A stretch of 64,000 bases of DNA from Ruminiclostridium josui JCM 17888 (GCF_000526495.1 NZ_JAGE01000002.1:372001-436000), one strand, 5' to 3'; positions 44,017-53,156 are shown, numbered from the stretch's first letter. The notes: a model not told the origin generated them from the letters alone. Made by a program: numbers and translations.

Positions 44017-45045
44017 ATGAAATATATAAAAAATAGAATAAGAGTAATTATAAGCGTAGCACTAACAACAATGTTAATATTGGGGGCCATGGGCTGCGGC
44101 AACAAAGATAATGCAAAAGATGCAGCTGCTTCTGATGATAAATCAAAGAAAGAAATTATATTAAATGTGGGAGATTTTCAATCATTCCCTACAACTGCAC
44201 ATACTGCTATTGCGGAAAACAACGGATATTTTGATGAGGAATTCAAAAAGGACAATATTACAGTGAAAGTATATCGGTTCATTAATGGACCTGCCATTAA
44301 TGAGGCGTTTGCATCCGGGGCAATTGACGTTGCGCCAGCAGGTGATCAGCCTACCATTACCGGAATTGCCAATAGCAAAGCATGCAAAATTATTGCTATA
44401 GGAGAGAGAGCTAAAGGAACCTCTGCTTTATTTGTACGCAGTGATTCCAAGTTTACAGATATTTCTCAAGTGAAAGGTAAGAAAGTAGCAGTTAGTGTTG
44501 GCACTTACTCACAAAAAATTCTGAATCAATGGTTAGAAAAAGCTGGACTACAGGAGTCAGATATCAATCTTGTGAATATTCAATCAGCTTCAGACGTGCT
44601 AAATGCTCTAGTGGCAGGGAATGTTGATTTCGCAGTAAATTCATTAATGGCTTTCTGGGATGCTTATAGCAGCGGGAAAATAAAAAAGATTATAGACAAT
44701 GAAGAAAATCCTGCTTATGTAACGTATGTAGCAAGAAATGAATATTTAAAGGAACACCCGGATATAGTGGTACGTTATCTCAAGGTGCTGGACCGAGCAT
44801 ACGAATGGCAAAAAACTCATATTAAAGAGACTGCAGCTATAAGCGAAAAAATCACAGGAATGAATGCAAAATCTTTAGAGGTATTGTTGCCAAAGGTAGA
44901 CTTAAATCTGGATATAAACGCTGAAGATATTGATGCACTGGGCAAAACCAATACCTTTATGATTAATCGTGATTTAGTAAGAGGGGATTTTAATATAAAA
45001 GACTATATTGATGATTCATTTATCAAAAAAGCCCTTGGAAAATAA
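44017..45045 (+). CDS. Sulfonate/taurine-type ABC transporter substrate-binding lipoprotein
   Basis: 342 residues. A signal peptide with a lipobox (LILGAMGCGN) anchors it outside the membrane. It has the SsuA/TauA/NMT1 fold (NVGDFQSFPTTAHTAIAENNGYFDEE...VKVYRFINGPAINEAFASGAIDVAPAGDQPTI). These proteins bind alkanesulfonates, taurine, or sulfur- or nitrogen-containing organics. It starts 37 bases after metK and could be on the same message. The permease and ATPase follow 2 kb later, with a radical SAM enzyme and a flavin protein between. The exact ligand is unknown. Confidence 0.85.
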   Translation: MKYIKNRIRVIISVALTTMLILGAMGCGNKDNAKDAAASDDKSKKEIILNVGDFQSFPTTAHTAIAENNGYFDEEFKKDNITVKVYRFINGPAINEAFASGAIDVAPAGDQPTITGIANSKACKIIAIGERAKGTSALFVRSDSKFTDISQVKGKKVAVSVGTYSQKILNQWLEKAGLQESDINLVNIQSASDVLNALVAGNVDFAVNSLMAFWDAYSSGKIKKIIDNEENPAYVTYVARNEYLKEHPDIVVRYLKVLDRAYEWQKTHIKETAAISEKITGMNAKSLEVLLPKVDLNLDINAEDIDALGKTNTFMINRDLVRGDFNIKDYIDDSFIKKALGK

Positions 45046-45082
45046 TTTGTTATTGTGAATATGTTCACGGGAAGGAAGTAAT

Positions 45083-46339
45083 ATGACAATTAAACTTGAA
45101 AATTGGAGAAAAGAAGAATTAGGTATCAATGATGTTATTAAAAAATACCCGGATGTTTCAAGATTTGTAATTCTGAAGACTGATGTACAACGCAGAGGCT
45201 ATGCTTTGTCAGATAAGGCGAGAGAATTGTTTGACCCTGATATCCATCAGTCAAAGGGAAGAACTGTATTTATTAATAGGGAGAACATAAATCCTTCAGG
45301 ATTAATTCTACGTGACGGAACATTAATCGTAGGAAGCTACACAGAAGAAGCTAATTTCGGAATACGGGATCCATATTTAGTGGATGTGGTGAATGGTAAA
45401 TTGGTTCTCACAGATCAGGGAGAAGTACTGGAGGAAGTAGAATATTGGAGAAAGCCCCACTTCTTTGATAAACTTACCAGCAAAGGTAATCCTATGTGGC
45501 AGATTGTTGGCTCCAGGCCTCAACGTTTTGATATTGCACTTAACAAACACTGCCATTTTTGGGATAAACCAGGAGGTGGCTGCAAGTATTGCACAATAGG
45601 CTCTTTAGCAAAAGAGAATAAAGATAAAAATATTTCAAATTTATTGGATATTGATGAGGTCTTTGAAGCAGTGCAAGAGGGACTAAAGCAAAAGGGGAGA
45701 TTTACCACTTTCTGCTTGACAATGGGCTCAATACTTACAGGAGAAGAGCTATTTGACCATGAAATTCAATTGTACGTTGATTTATTTTCAAAGTTGAAGA
45801 AATTGTTCAAAGAGAATAAGATTCATGCTCAAATTGTTGGTTCTGCATACTCCAAAAAGCAACTAGAAGTACTCCGAGATAAAACAGGTGTTATATCCTA
45901 TACTACTGACCTTGAAGTGTTGAACCCTAAGCTTTTTGAATGGATTTGCCCAGGGAAGGCAGAATTTGTTGGATATAATGAATGGAAGAAACGTCTTTAT
46001 GATGCTGTTGAGGTATTTGGAAAGGGTAATGTAAATACAGGTATTGTTGGCGGTGTGGATTTAGCACAGCCATATGGATATAAGACAGAAGCAGAAAGCT
46101 TGAAGGCAAATTTTGCTGAAGCAGAGGAGCTAGCTAAGCATGGTGTAAGCGTTATCAATTCAGTATGGCACGTATCACCTGGTACATATTTTCACAATCA
46201 GATTCCACCTTCACTTGAATATTACGTTCAATTGTCTAAAGGACTTAATGATATCAGAGAGGCTTACGGGATTGATGTGTATTTTGATGATTATCGCCGT
46301 TGCGGAAACCATCCTAGCAGTGATTTAGCAAGGATTTAA
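45083..46339 (+). CDS. Radical SAM enzyme with an unusual CX9CX2C cluster motif
   Basis: 418 residues. The likely [4Fe-4S]/SAM motif is CHFWDKPGGGCKYC (Cys-x9-Cys-x2-Cys) instead of CxxxCxxC, with ITGE/GSxx-like SAM contacts such as GSILTGEE further on and GGVDLAQPYGY near the C-terminus. No SPASM domain is visible. It sits between the substrate-binding and permease genes of an organosulfur-type ABC transporter and next to a flavin-binding protein. I do not recognise the exact family. A role in breaking a C-S bond of the imported compound without oxygen is attractive but is inference. It could also be a regulator or cofactor enzyme. Confidence 0.7.
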   Translation: MTIKLENWRKEELGINDVIKKYPDVSRFVILKTDVQRRGYALSDKARELFDPDIHQSKGRTVFINRENINPSGLILRDGTLIVGSYTEEANFGIRDPYLVDVVNGKLVLTDQGEVLEEVEYWRKPHFFDKLTSKGNPMWQIVGSRPQRFDIALNKHCHFWDKPGGGCKYCTIGSLAKENKDKNISNLLDIDEVFEAVQEGLKQKGRFTTFCLTMGSILTGEELFDHEIQLYVDLFSKLKKLFKENKIHAQIVGSAYSKKQLEVLRDKTGVISYTTDLEVLNPKLFEWICPGKAEFVGYNEWKKRLYDAVEVFGKGNVNTGIVGGVDLAQPYGYKTEAESLKANFAEAEELAKHGVSVINSVWHVSPGTYFHNQIPPSLEYYVQLSKGLNDIREAYGIDVYFDDYRRCGNHPSSDLARI

Positions 46340-46374
46340 TATTTGAATATTTTTTGAAAGGATGTGCTATTTCA

Positions 46375-46836
46375 ATGGCAATAACAATAAATAATGAAAT
46401 AAGAGAATTACTAAGGGATAAGCAAACCCTTAAAGTTTTAGCATCAGTTGATAAAACAGGTAAACCCCATGTAGCCTTTAAAGGTTCAATAGATGTGGAT
46501 GAGGATGGGAATTTATATTACCTAGAGGTTTTGGAAAGCTCACAGACCAATAAGAATTTAACCAACAGCATTTGGTTTGATAAATATGTGGCAATAAATA
46601 TTTTTGGTGCCAACAAAAAAAGTTATCAGATAAAAGGAATACCTGTAAAATTACATATCTCAGGGCCATTATTTGAAGAAAAATATAAACAGGCAGTTGA
46701 AAAGCATCCCGGAATCGGAATATCAGGCATTTGGGTTATCCGCCCAGAAGAAGTCAAAGAGGAAACCTTCTCTATAAGGGTACAGGAAGAAAGAGATAAT
46801 CATCCGATTCTAGGTCATCTGGATCAGTTGATTTAA
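46375..46836 (+). CDS. Pyridoxamine-5'-phosphate oxidase-like FMN-binding protein
   Basis: 153 residues with the split-barrel flavin fold (VLASVDKTGKPHVAFKGSIDVDEDGNLYYLEV). The ATG at 46375 is supported by AAAGGAT 12 bases upstream; an in-frame TTG lies at 46354. SSQTNKNLTNSIWFDKYVAINIFG is the typical second strand pair. It follows the radical SAM gene closely. It may bind FMN or F420-like cofactor and reduce a product of the radical SAM step; this is positional. A decayed copy is at 49570-49917. Confidence 0.75.
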   Translation: MAITINNEIRELLRDKQTLKVLASVDKTGKPHVAFKGSIDVDEDGNLYYLEVLESSQTNKNLTNSIWFDKYVAINIFGANKKSYQIKGIPVKLHISGPLFEEKYKQAVEKHPGIGISGIWVIRPEEVKEETFSIRVQEERDNHPILGHLDQLI

Positions 46837-46891
46837 AATGTGAATTTAAATTTGCTATGGACTTTATTGGGTTTTTGCAAAACACCAAAAG

Positions 46892-46940
46892 TGCTGTCTT
46901 TAAATAGAATTTTGAAAGTCTATTTTTAAGACAGCTTTGT
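46892..46940 (+). terminator. Terminator or attenuator between flavin gene and permease
   Basis: GCTGTCTTTAAA (from 46892) pairs with TTTTTAAGACAGC (ending 46935), followed by TTTGTTCT. Confidence 0.6.
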
Positions 46941-47017
46941 TCTATTGACTAAAAATAATCAAAAGTCATTTCGTATATTAATCCATCACATATAATTTTT
47001 TAGAAAGGAACATTAAT

Positions 47018-47899
47018 ATGGCAAATATTTCAGCAAAAAATGAAGTTTCATCAAATTATATTGAAGATTTTGATGATTTGAATATCAATCTGTTTGAGAA
47101 GGCAAACAAGGTAAATAAGAAGTTGGTAAAGTCAAATATTAAGAGTCAAATAAGGAATATTATATATCTACTTATTGCTCCTGTTTTTGTTTTGCTTATA
47201 TGGGAGCTAGGCTGCAAAAAAGGCTTCATAAATACCATGATTCTACCTTCGCCGTCTAGTTTATTGGATACAACAATACATCTTATTGAAAATGGTAAAC
47301 TTGGCGGACATCTGAAAATCAGTGGTATTAGAGTAGTTCAAGGATTTTTAATCGGAACAGTCAGCGGAGTTGTTGTTGGCTCGATTATGGGACTATCTCG
47401 AAGTATAAACAAGATATTAAGTGCTTTTGTAGGTATTTTACGGCCAATTCCAATGATAGCATGGATTCCTCTTCTTATTCTTTGGATGGGCATAGATGAA
47501 GAGTCAAAAATAGCTGTTATTGTAATTGGAAGTTTTTGGCCTGTCTTAATTAATACAATTCATGGTATACAGTCAGTAGATCTAAAATTATTGGAAGTAG
47601 CAAAGATATTAGAAAAGTCAACTTTTGAGATTCTAATCCGTGTCATATTTCCATCGGCTCTCCCTGCTATATTCACAGGTATAAGGTTAGGTATGGGTTC
47701 TGCATGGACCTGCGTAGTTGCAGCTGAAATGATTGCTGCTGCAAAAGGAATTGGCTATATGATAATGTACGCAAGAGAACTATCTCAGCCCGATGTTGTT
47801 TTTGTTGGAGTGATATCTATTGGAATTATCGGACTGCTTATTGATACCCTAATACTAAAACTACAAAATAAAGTATTAATCTGGAATATAATGGAATAA
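47018..47899 (+). CDS. ABC transporter permease (SsuC/TauC-like)
   Basis: 293 residues with a cytoplasmic N-terminal tail of ~45 residues and about six helices (IYLLIAPVFVLLIWELGCKKG is the first). The binding-protein-dependent permease loop is visible as AKILEKSTFEILIRVIFPSALPAIFTGIRLGMG (EAAxxxGxxxxxxFxxxxxPxxxP type). It pairs with the ATPase 18 bases downstream and the substrate-binding lipoprotein at 44017. The unusually long N-terminal tail differs from standard SsuC. Confidence 0.9.
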   Translation: MANISAKNEVSSNYIEDFDDLNINLFEKANKVNKKLVKSNIKSQIRNIIYLLIAPVFVLLIWELGCKKGFINTMILPSPSSLLDTTIHLIENGKLGGHLKISGIRVVQGFLIGTVSGVVVGSIMGLSRSINKILSAFVGILRPIPMIAWIPLLILWMGIDEESKIAVIVIGSFWPVLINTIHGIQSVDLKLLEVAKILEKSTFEILIRVIFPSALPAIFTGIRLGMGSAWTCVVAAEMIAAAKGIGYMIMYARELSQPDVVFVGVISIGIIGLLIDTLILKLQNKVLIWNIME

Positions 47900-47917
47900 T
47901 GGAAGGAGATGAGGAAA

Positions 47918-48709
47918 ATGAACTTTGATAAGGTTGAAACTCAAGGATTAAAGATTGAGAATATATCAAAAACTTTTGAGATAAATGGTGATGAGGTTGA
48001 GGCACTTGAGGATATTAACTTGGACGTGAAGGAAGGGGAATTTATCAGTATTGTAGGTGCCAGCGGATGCGGAAAGAGTACTTTGCTTAAATTAATAATG
48101 GGTTTGGAGAAAAGTACAAGTGGAAAGATTAAGGTCGGAGAGCGTTTTGTTGATAAACCTTCCATTGACCGCGGTATGATTTTTCAAGAAGCAAGATTAT
48201 ATCCTTGGTTAACTGTTGAAAAGAATATTGAATTTGGAATAACAAAGAAACTTAGTAAGAAAGAAAAGAAAAAAATTGTTGCAGAGCATATTGAATTGGT
48301 TGGACTAAATGGCTTTGAAAAAGCACTTCCAAAACAGTTATCGGGAGGAATGCAGCAAAGAGTAAGCATTGCCAGAGCACTTGTCAATAACCCGGATATA
48401 CTATTGTTAGATGAGCCTTTTGGAGCATTGGATGCACTTACGAGAATTAGTATGCAGAACGAAATTCTTAAGCTTTGGGAAGTAGAAAAAAAGACCATGA
48501 TTCTTGTTACACATGATATTGATGAAGCGATTTATCTTGGTGATAGAATAGTTATACTATCAAGCAGACCGGGGAAAATCAAAAAGATTGTTACTGTTAA
48601 TTTACCAAGACCAAGGGAACGCACAAATAGCGTTTTTCAGAGTATTAGGAAGGAAATCTATCAGCATTTCTTTGAAAATACAGAATATCCCATTGAATAC
48701 TATATTTAA
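47918..48709 (+). CDS. ABC transporter ATPase (SsuB/TauB-like)
   Basis: About 263 residues; the ATG at 47918 follows GGAAGGAG at a good distance (a second in-frame ATG at 47909 overlaps the ribosome site). Walker A is VGASGCGKSTLL, the Q-loop is FQEARLYPW, the signature is LSGGMQQRVSIARAL, Walker B is ILLLDEPFGALDA, and the switch histidine is in VTHDIDEA. It drives uptake through the adjacent permease. The operon continues with a nucleoside-phosphorylase-like gene. Confidence 0.95.
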   Translation: MNFDKVETQGLKIENISKTFEINGDEVEALEDINLDVKEGEFISIVGASGCGKSTLLKLIMGLEKSTSGKIKVGERFVDKPSIDRGMIFQEARLYPWLTVEKNIEFGITKKLSKKEKKKIVAEHIELVGLNGFEKALPKQLSGGMQQRVSIARALVNNPDILLLDEPFGALDALTRISMQNEILKLWEVEKKTMILVTHDIDEAIYLGDRIVILSSRPGKIKKIVTVNLPRPRERTNSVFQSIRKEIYQHFFENTEYPIEYYI

Positions 48710-48739
48710 AATAAAGTTAAAAAAAGGATGGTTATACAT

Positions 48740-49522
48740 ATGGAGCAAATATGCCCTTTACACGAGTATGACAATACAAGGGAGGCATACATTGAGCCTT
48801 CAATGGGGAGAAATATTTATCTTGAGGAGACGATACCCAGCAGTGCGGTTTTTACATTCTCAGGAAAACTCATTGAACAACTTTCTAAGCTTGAAAGTGT
48901 AAAAAAAATTGGATATATTGAAACCCAAATTGAAAAATCAGATATTTTCAAATCAGAGTATGCCGGTAAACCCTTTGCTTTTTCACAGATGCCAGTAGGT
49001 GCAGCAGCTGCGGCAATCAAGCTTGAAAGACTGATTGCTCTGGGTGTTAACAAAATAATTGTTTTTGGTTCGGCAGGTGTTTTAAATCATGAAATCAGTG
49101 CGGGAAACATTTTGATACCTGTATCTGCTGTGAGGGACGAGGGTACAAGTTACCACTATTTACCACCATCGAGGGAAATTGAAATGAATCAGGAAGTTGT
49201 TAATTCTATAGTAGAAATACTTGAAAAGCACCATATTCATTATAAAAAATGCAAGACCTGGACTACAGATGCAATTTTCAGAGAAACTGAAAAAAAGGTT
49301 GCAAAGCGAAAAAGTGAGGGGTGTTTGACTGTTGATATGGAATGTTCAGCACTCCTGGCTATATCTGAGTTTAGGAAAATTAAATATGGTCAGCTTCTAT
49401 ATGCACAAGACAGCTTAGGCAGTATTAAGTGGGATCCGAGAGATAACTGGGTTATGATGGAGAGCCATTTAGCAATTGAAAAGATGTTTTTCCTTGCTGC
49501 AGAAATTGCTACAAACCTATAA
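48740..49522 (+). CDS. Nucleoside phosphorylase-like protein (PNP/UDP family)
   Basis: About 260 residues; ATG 48740 preferred over 48728, which abuts the ribosome site. It has the PNP/UDP fold: QMPVGAAAAAIKLERLIALGVNKIIVFGSAGVL (base of the active site), VRDEGTSYHY (substrate phosphate loop) and TVDMECSALLAISEFR, with the Glu-Cys region that contacts ribose. It resembles uridine phosphorylase and methylthioadenosine/SAH nucleosidase relatives. As the last gene of an operon with a radical SAM enzyme and close to metK, it may clear a SAM-derived nucleoside such as 5'-deoxyadenosine or MTA. The substrate is unproven. Confidence 0.78.
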   Translation: MEQICPLHEYDNTREAYIEPSMGRNIYLEETIPSSAVFTFSGKLIEQLSKLESVKKIGYIETQIEKSDIFKSEYAGKPFAFSQMPVGAAAAAIKLERLIALGVNKIIVFGSAGVLNHEISAGNILIPVSAVRDEGTSYHYLPPSREIEMNQEVVNSIVEILEKHHIHYKKCKTWTTDAIFRETEKKVAKRKSEGCLTVDMECSALLAISEFRKIKYGQLLYAQDSLGSIKWDPRDNWVMMESHLAIEKMFFLAAEIATNL

Positions 49523-49569
49523 ACTGTAAAAGTCCAAATCTAGTCTTGTAATAATCAAAATATATTCTA

Positions 49570-49917
49570 TAGAGATGACGGAAAAATTAAATACTGGGAA
49601 TTGTTGAAGGTTCCCAGACTAATAAAAATGTAACTTATGCACTGTGGTTTAATAAAAAAGTAGCAATTAATATCATTACAAAGGACTGGAAAAGTTACCA
49701 GATAAAGGGGATTTCAGTAAAATCATTGGTTGCAGGACATGAGTATGAGGAGGCATATGCGGCAGCTCAACAGAGGAATCCGTCGAATGATTTTGCAGCA
49801 GTATATTATATTGAGCCAATTGAAGTAATTGAGGAAAGTTATTCAGTACGTCAAGCACAGGAAGCGAAAAAGCATCCACTCTACATTCATTTAGACAGGT
49901 TGGCTAAGGACGCATAA
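49570..49917 (+). pseudogene. Decayed copy of the FMN-binding split-barrel gene
   Basis: Bases 49613-49917 read VEGSQTNKNVTYALWFNKKVAI..., matching the intact gene at 46375 (ESSQTNKNLTNSIWFDKYVAI...) to its C-terminus (HPLYIHLDRLA versus HPILGHLDQLI). A short upstream stretch (DDGKIKYWE, about 49576-49602) is in a different frame, so a frameshift lies near 49605. The first ~50 residues are absent. It lies after the nucleoside phosphorylase gene, as if the flavin gene had been duplicated at both ends of the transporter block. Confidence 0.75.
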
Positions 49918-49950
49918 TGATGTACCGTAATACCAATAAATTATTCATTA

Positions 49951-49979
49951 TTGACATAATACATAACATGTTATATATT
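49951..49979 (+). promoter_or_regulatory. Promoter with palindromic operator
   Basis: TTGACA at 49951-49956 and TATATT at 49974-49979, 17 bases apart. The perfect palindrome ATAACATGTTAT (49963-49974) lies in the spacer. It probably serves the gene at 50210 with a long A/T-rich leader; nothing else is recognised in 49980-50200. Confidence 0.5.
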
Positions 49980-50209
49980 TAACACATTATACTAATGAAA
50001 AAAATGGAAATTAACAGGTATACGTGAAGTATGCAATTTATGGGACTTTATTTTCTTTATGTAATAGGATTCAAACAATTGGTGACAAAGAATTTACAGG
50101 TATTACACTGAAATAACAATACAAGTGTTAGTTACAAAGTATCTGTCCTTTGTCGCGTTAGGTGGATTTGCTTTGTTCTTTAGCATAAAAATGTACAAGG
50201 AGTTATCGA

Positions 50210-51079
50210 ATGAAAGTACATAGGAGAAATATGATTATGATTATTATCGGAGCTGTTTTTCTACTAATAGGAATTTTGTTGATTTATTGGGGTATACCAT
50301 ATTCTCCATTTGAAAGTTCCTTCGACAAGGATATGAAAAAGCGAATTTTAGAAATTGCGGAAAATAAAGAAATTTGCACTCATGATGAAGTGGAACGTTT
50401 ACCCGAAGCATTTAAAAAGCACTGCAAATATATTGGATTGGTTGGAAGTAAAAAAAATAATGCAGTAAATATAGTGTTTCACGACACAAGGTTTGTATTT
50501 GACAGTAATAAGGGCACTATACTTGATATGGAATATAATTTATGGTTACTCTGTGATAAACCTTTTAGGAGTGCTTTTTGTAAATCTAGCATGTTTGGGG
50601 TTCCATTTGATGGTATTGATTATTGTTCTGATGACAAGGTTGGCGGAATGAAGGGGATTCTTGGAAAAGCTATTGAATTATTTGATGTCCACAATCAACA
50701 AATGTACAAGGCTGGATTGATATCCTGGTTAGCAGAAGGTGCCTGTGTAAATCCCTGTATCTTACTATCGGATTTTATTACATATGAAGAAATTGATTCT
50801 ACCCATGTAAAGGCAAAAATCACCTATAATGGAGTGGAAGGGGTAGGGATATTTAACTTTGATGAGCAAGGGAGATTAATGAGCTTTGAAAGTGATGAAC
50901 GACAGGTAGAGAAGATAAATGGAATTATGACGCCGATAGGGTGGAAAGCTAAATACGATAATTACAAAGACAAAAATGGTATATTGATACCTGGTAGTAT
51001 GCAAGCTATAAAGATATATCCTGATAGAGAATTAGTTTACTTTGATTCAAATAATATTGAAATATACTACTACAAATAA
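50210..51079 (+). CDS. Membrane-anchored protein of unknown function (DUF6544-like)
   Basis: 289 residues with one N-terminal membrane helix (MIMIIIGAVFLLIGILLIYWGI) and a large external or cytoplasmic domain. Features such as FKKHCKYIGLVGSKK, a WLAEGACVNPCILLSDFITYE segment and IMTPIGWKAKYDNYKDKNGILIPG resemble the DUF6544/DUF6920 group. No catalytic residues can be assigned. AAGGAG precedes the ATG, and the gene ends in a strong terminator, so it is a single unit. Confidence 0.7.
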   Translation: MKVHRRNMIMIIIGAVFLLIGILLIYWGIPYSPFESSFDKDMKKRILEIAENKEICTHDEVERLPEAFKKHCKYIGLVGSKKNNAVNIVFHDTRFVFDSNKGTILDMEYNLWLLCDKPFRSAFCKSSMFGVPFDGIDYCSDDKVGGMKGILGKAIELFDVHNQQMYKAGLISWLAEGACVNPCILLSDFITYEEIDSTHVKAKITYNGVEGVGIFNFDEQGRLMSFESDERQVEKINGIMTPIGWKAKYDNYKDKNGILIPGSMQAIKIYPDRELVYFDSNNIEIYYYK

Positions 51080-51082
51080 GCA

Positions 51083-51114
51083 AAACCACAGTTCAAATAT
51101 CTGAACTGCGGTTT
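51083..51114. terminator. Bidirectional terminator between convergent genes
   Basis: AAACCACAGTTCA (51083-51095) pairs with TGAACTGCGGTTT (51102-51114) with one mismatch and a 6-base loop. Confidence 0.75.
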
Positions 51115-51137
51115 ACATAAAACATAATGCAACGAAA

Positions 51138-52118
51138 TTACTTCGCACTAAAATCCGAAAGGGGATGCTTATTTACAGCTTCTTTTAACTGCTGTTGATC
51201 CAAATGAGTATATATTTCAGTAGTAGAAATACTTTCGTGACCAAGAATCTCCTGCAAAGCTCTGATATCAACGTTACCATATTTGTACATCAGGGTTGCG
51301 GCAGTATGTCTCAGCTTGTGAGTTGAGTAACGCTGTGGGTCAAGACCGGCTTCTTTTATGTACCTTTTAACTATTTTTTGTACGGATTCTTTGCTGATTC
51401 TCTGGTTCCTACGGCTTATAAACAAAGCATTTTTATCTTTGAGACCGTTTACGGGACGTACCTTCATATAGTCTTCAATAGCCTGAAGGCAAGCTTTATT
51501 CAGTGGTATGCTGCGTTCTTTACCGCCTTTACCAAATACTGTAAGAGTATTATCCTTAATATTCTGAAGATTTATTCCGACTAGTTCAGAAAGACGTATT
51601 CCACAGTTTAAAAAAATTGTAATTATTGCATAGTCTCTCACGGAATATTCATGGTCCGCTTCGGTTACTGAGGTCAAGAGCTTTTTGCTTTCATCAAAAT
51701 TAAGATATCTGGGAAGCCTCTTTAAAATTTTGGGAGACTCCAATTCAATAGTAGGGTTTACATCCAGTAGCTTAGCCTTTGTCGAGAGGTAGTTAAAAAA
51801 TGATTTTAGACTTGCAACTTTTCTTGCACGTGTATGGGAGGTATTATCTCTTTTGTTGCTGACAAAGGACATATATGTATATAAATCACTGAGTGTAACA
51901 GTTTTTAAAAGAGATATATCAATATCCGTAATCTCTATGCTATCAAATTCAATATTTTTATCGACGATATTTCTATGCAACTTTAAAAAACGAAAGAATA
52001 TTCTGAGATCATAAAAATACACCTGTATGGTGTTTATGGATTTACCTTTTATAGTTTGCATGTAATTCAAGAAATCTCTTAAAACAACAGGCATTTCAAA
52101 ATCATATATATTTTTCAT
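51138..52118 (-). CDS. Tyrosine recombinase (XerC/XerD/phage-integrase family)
   Basis: 326 residues. The N-terminal SAM-like domain binds the arms (FLNYMQTIKGKSINTIQVYFYDLRIFFRFL). The catalytic set is complete: Arg in NCGIRLSELVG, Lys in VFGKGGKERSIP, HxxR in STHKLRHTAATL, His in ILGHESISTTEIYTH, and the nucleophile Tyr in that last motif. No phage genes or attachment sites are near, so it may be a chromosomal Xer-like or orphan enzyme. It converges with the DUF gene and reads away from the metallophosphoesterase. Confidence 0.92.
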   Translation of the reverse strand: MKNIYDFEMPVVLRDFLNYMQTIKGKSINTIQVYFYDLRIFFRFLKLHRNIVDKNIEFDSIEITDIDISLLKTVTLSDLYTYMSFVSNKRDNTSHTRARKVASLKSFFNYLSTKAKLLDVNPTIELESPKILKRLPRYLNFDESKKLLTSVTEADHEYSVRDYAIITIFLNCGIRLSELVGINLQNIKDNTLTVFGKGGKERSIPLNKACLQAIEDYMKVRPVNGLKDKNALFISRRNQRISKESVQKIVKRYIKEAGLDPQRYSTHKLRHTAATLMYKYGNVDIRALQEILGHESISTTEIYTHLDQQQLKEAVNKHPLSDFSAK

Positions 52119-52202
52119 ATGTAAAACCCCTATGTAATATTAATAGATGCATATGATAGATAATTCATATATCTATTAGTATATCACATAAGATATGGAT
52201 TT

Positions 52203-53156
52203 TCAGCAATCCTCCTTGTCAGATTTGAGATCTTTATTTACACAATCTTCATAGTCATGATTGCTGTTCATATCAAATTCTTCAATAGGTACAGGGCCTC
52301 TCATAACATATCTTTCAACTTGCAGAACACCGTTTTCGTCTGCACGGACTCTCCAATCAACCATTAATATTTTTCCTTCTAAAATTTCTATACCTGTTAT
52401 ACCTTTTGAATGAATGCAGCAGCCGGTGTTAAAGTAAGGAAGTTCTTTAGGCTTTGGGAATTTTTGTCTGTGAGTATGCCCGCAAATAAGCATTATTTTA
52501 TGTTTTTGAATCCACTTTTTATAATTCCTCTCAATTTTATGTCTTTTAAAATGGTTTCTGGCAGGGCTTGATGGATTGTGGAAGCCTACAACATGCATAT
52601 ATCGCCAGAAGTAACGTAAAAGGAGCATGGAAATAAACCAGAGCTGATCATTCATTAAATCACCCTGATGCCCGTGAACAACAAGTATTTCCTGACCGGT
52701 GCTTTTATTTTTTAATACAAGAGATTCTATTGGTGTCATTCCTTTAAGCAAATCATGAATATCCTGACTATAATCATCATAATAGCTGTAAAAATTCTTA
52801 CTTACATAGTCCTTGTTTTTAAGATAAATATTATGGTTACCATAAAGCATGATAAATCTATTATCTTCAAAGAATTTTTTAATAACTATAAAAACATCGC
52901 TGTGGGCTAATCTGATATGTCTGAACTTTGTATATTCCCATAACTCATCGCCGTCTCCGGCCTCAACGTATATATATCCGTTGTCAAAATAATAGTTTAG
53001 TGCATGACGGAAAATATTCTGATTTCTGGCAAACTCATCGGAAATGCTGTCATCTCCTCTATGTGAATCACTGAAAAATATATATTTAGAATTATTATCA
53101 AACAGTTGAAGCCTGGCATTTCTATAAGCTTTTAACAGTCTTTTTTCCGTGAACAT
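52203..53156 (-). CDS. Calcineurin-like metallophosphoesterase
   Basis: 317 residues with all five metal-binding blocks: FFSDSHRGDD (DxH), EAGDGDELW (GDxxD-like), LYGNHNIYL (GNH), VVHGHQGDLM and ICGHTHRQKF (GHxH). It probably hydrolyses a phosphodiester or phosphomonoester; UDP-diacylglucosamine and nucleotide hydrolases share this fold. No signal peptide is present, so it acts in the cytoplasm. It lies upstream of the recombinase on the same strand (84 bases apart) and may be co-transcribed. Confidence 0.88.
   Translation of the reverse strand: MFTEKRLLKAYRNARLQLFDNNSKYIFFSDSHRGDDSISDEFARNQNIFRHALNYYFDNGYIYVEAGDGDELWEYTKFRHIRLAHSDVFIVIKKFFEDNRFIMLYGNHNIYLKNKDYVSKNFYSYYDDYSQDIHDLLKGMTPIESLVLKNKSTGQEILVVHGHQGDLMNDQLWFISMLLLRYFWRYMHVVGFHNPSSPARNHFKRHKIERNYKKWIQKHKIMLICGHTHRQKFPKPKELPYFNTGCCIHSKGITGIEILEGKILMVDWRVRADENGVLQVERYVMRGPVPIEEFDMNSNHDYEDCVNKDLKSDKEDC

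Noticed and set aside
49613-49917. A short intact flavin-binding protein at 49726-49917
   Set aside because: Homology extends upstream of any start codon and crosses a frameshift, so it is a pseudogene.
51138-52118. Integrase of a prophage or integrative element
   Set aside because: No phage, conjugation or attachment-site features are near; neighbours are ordinary chromosomal genes.
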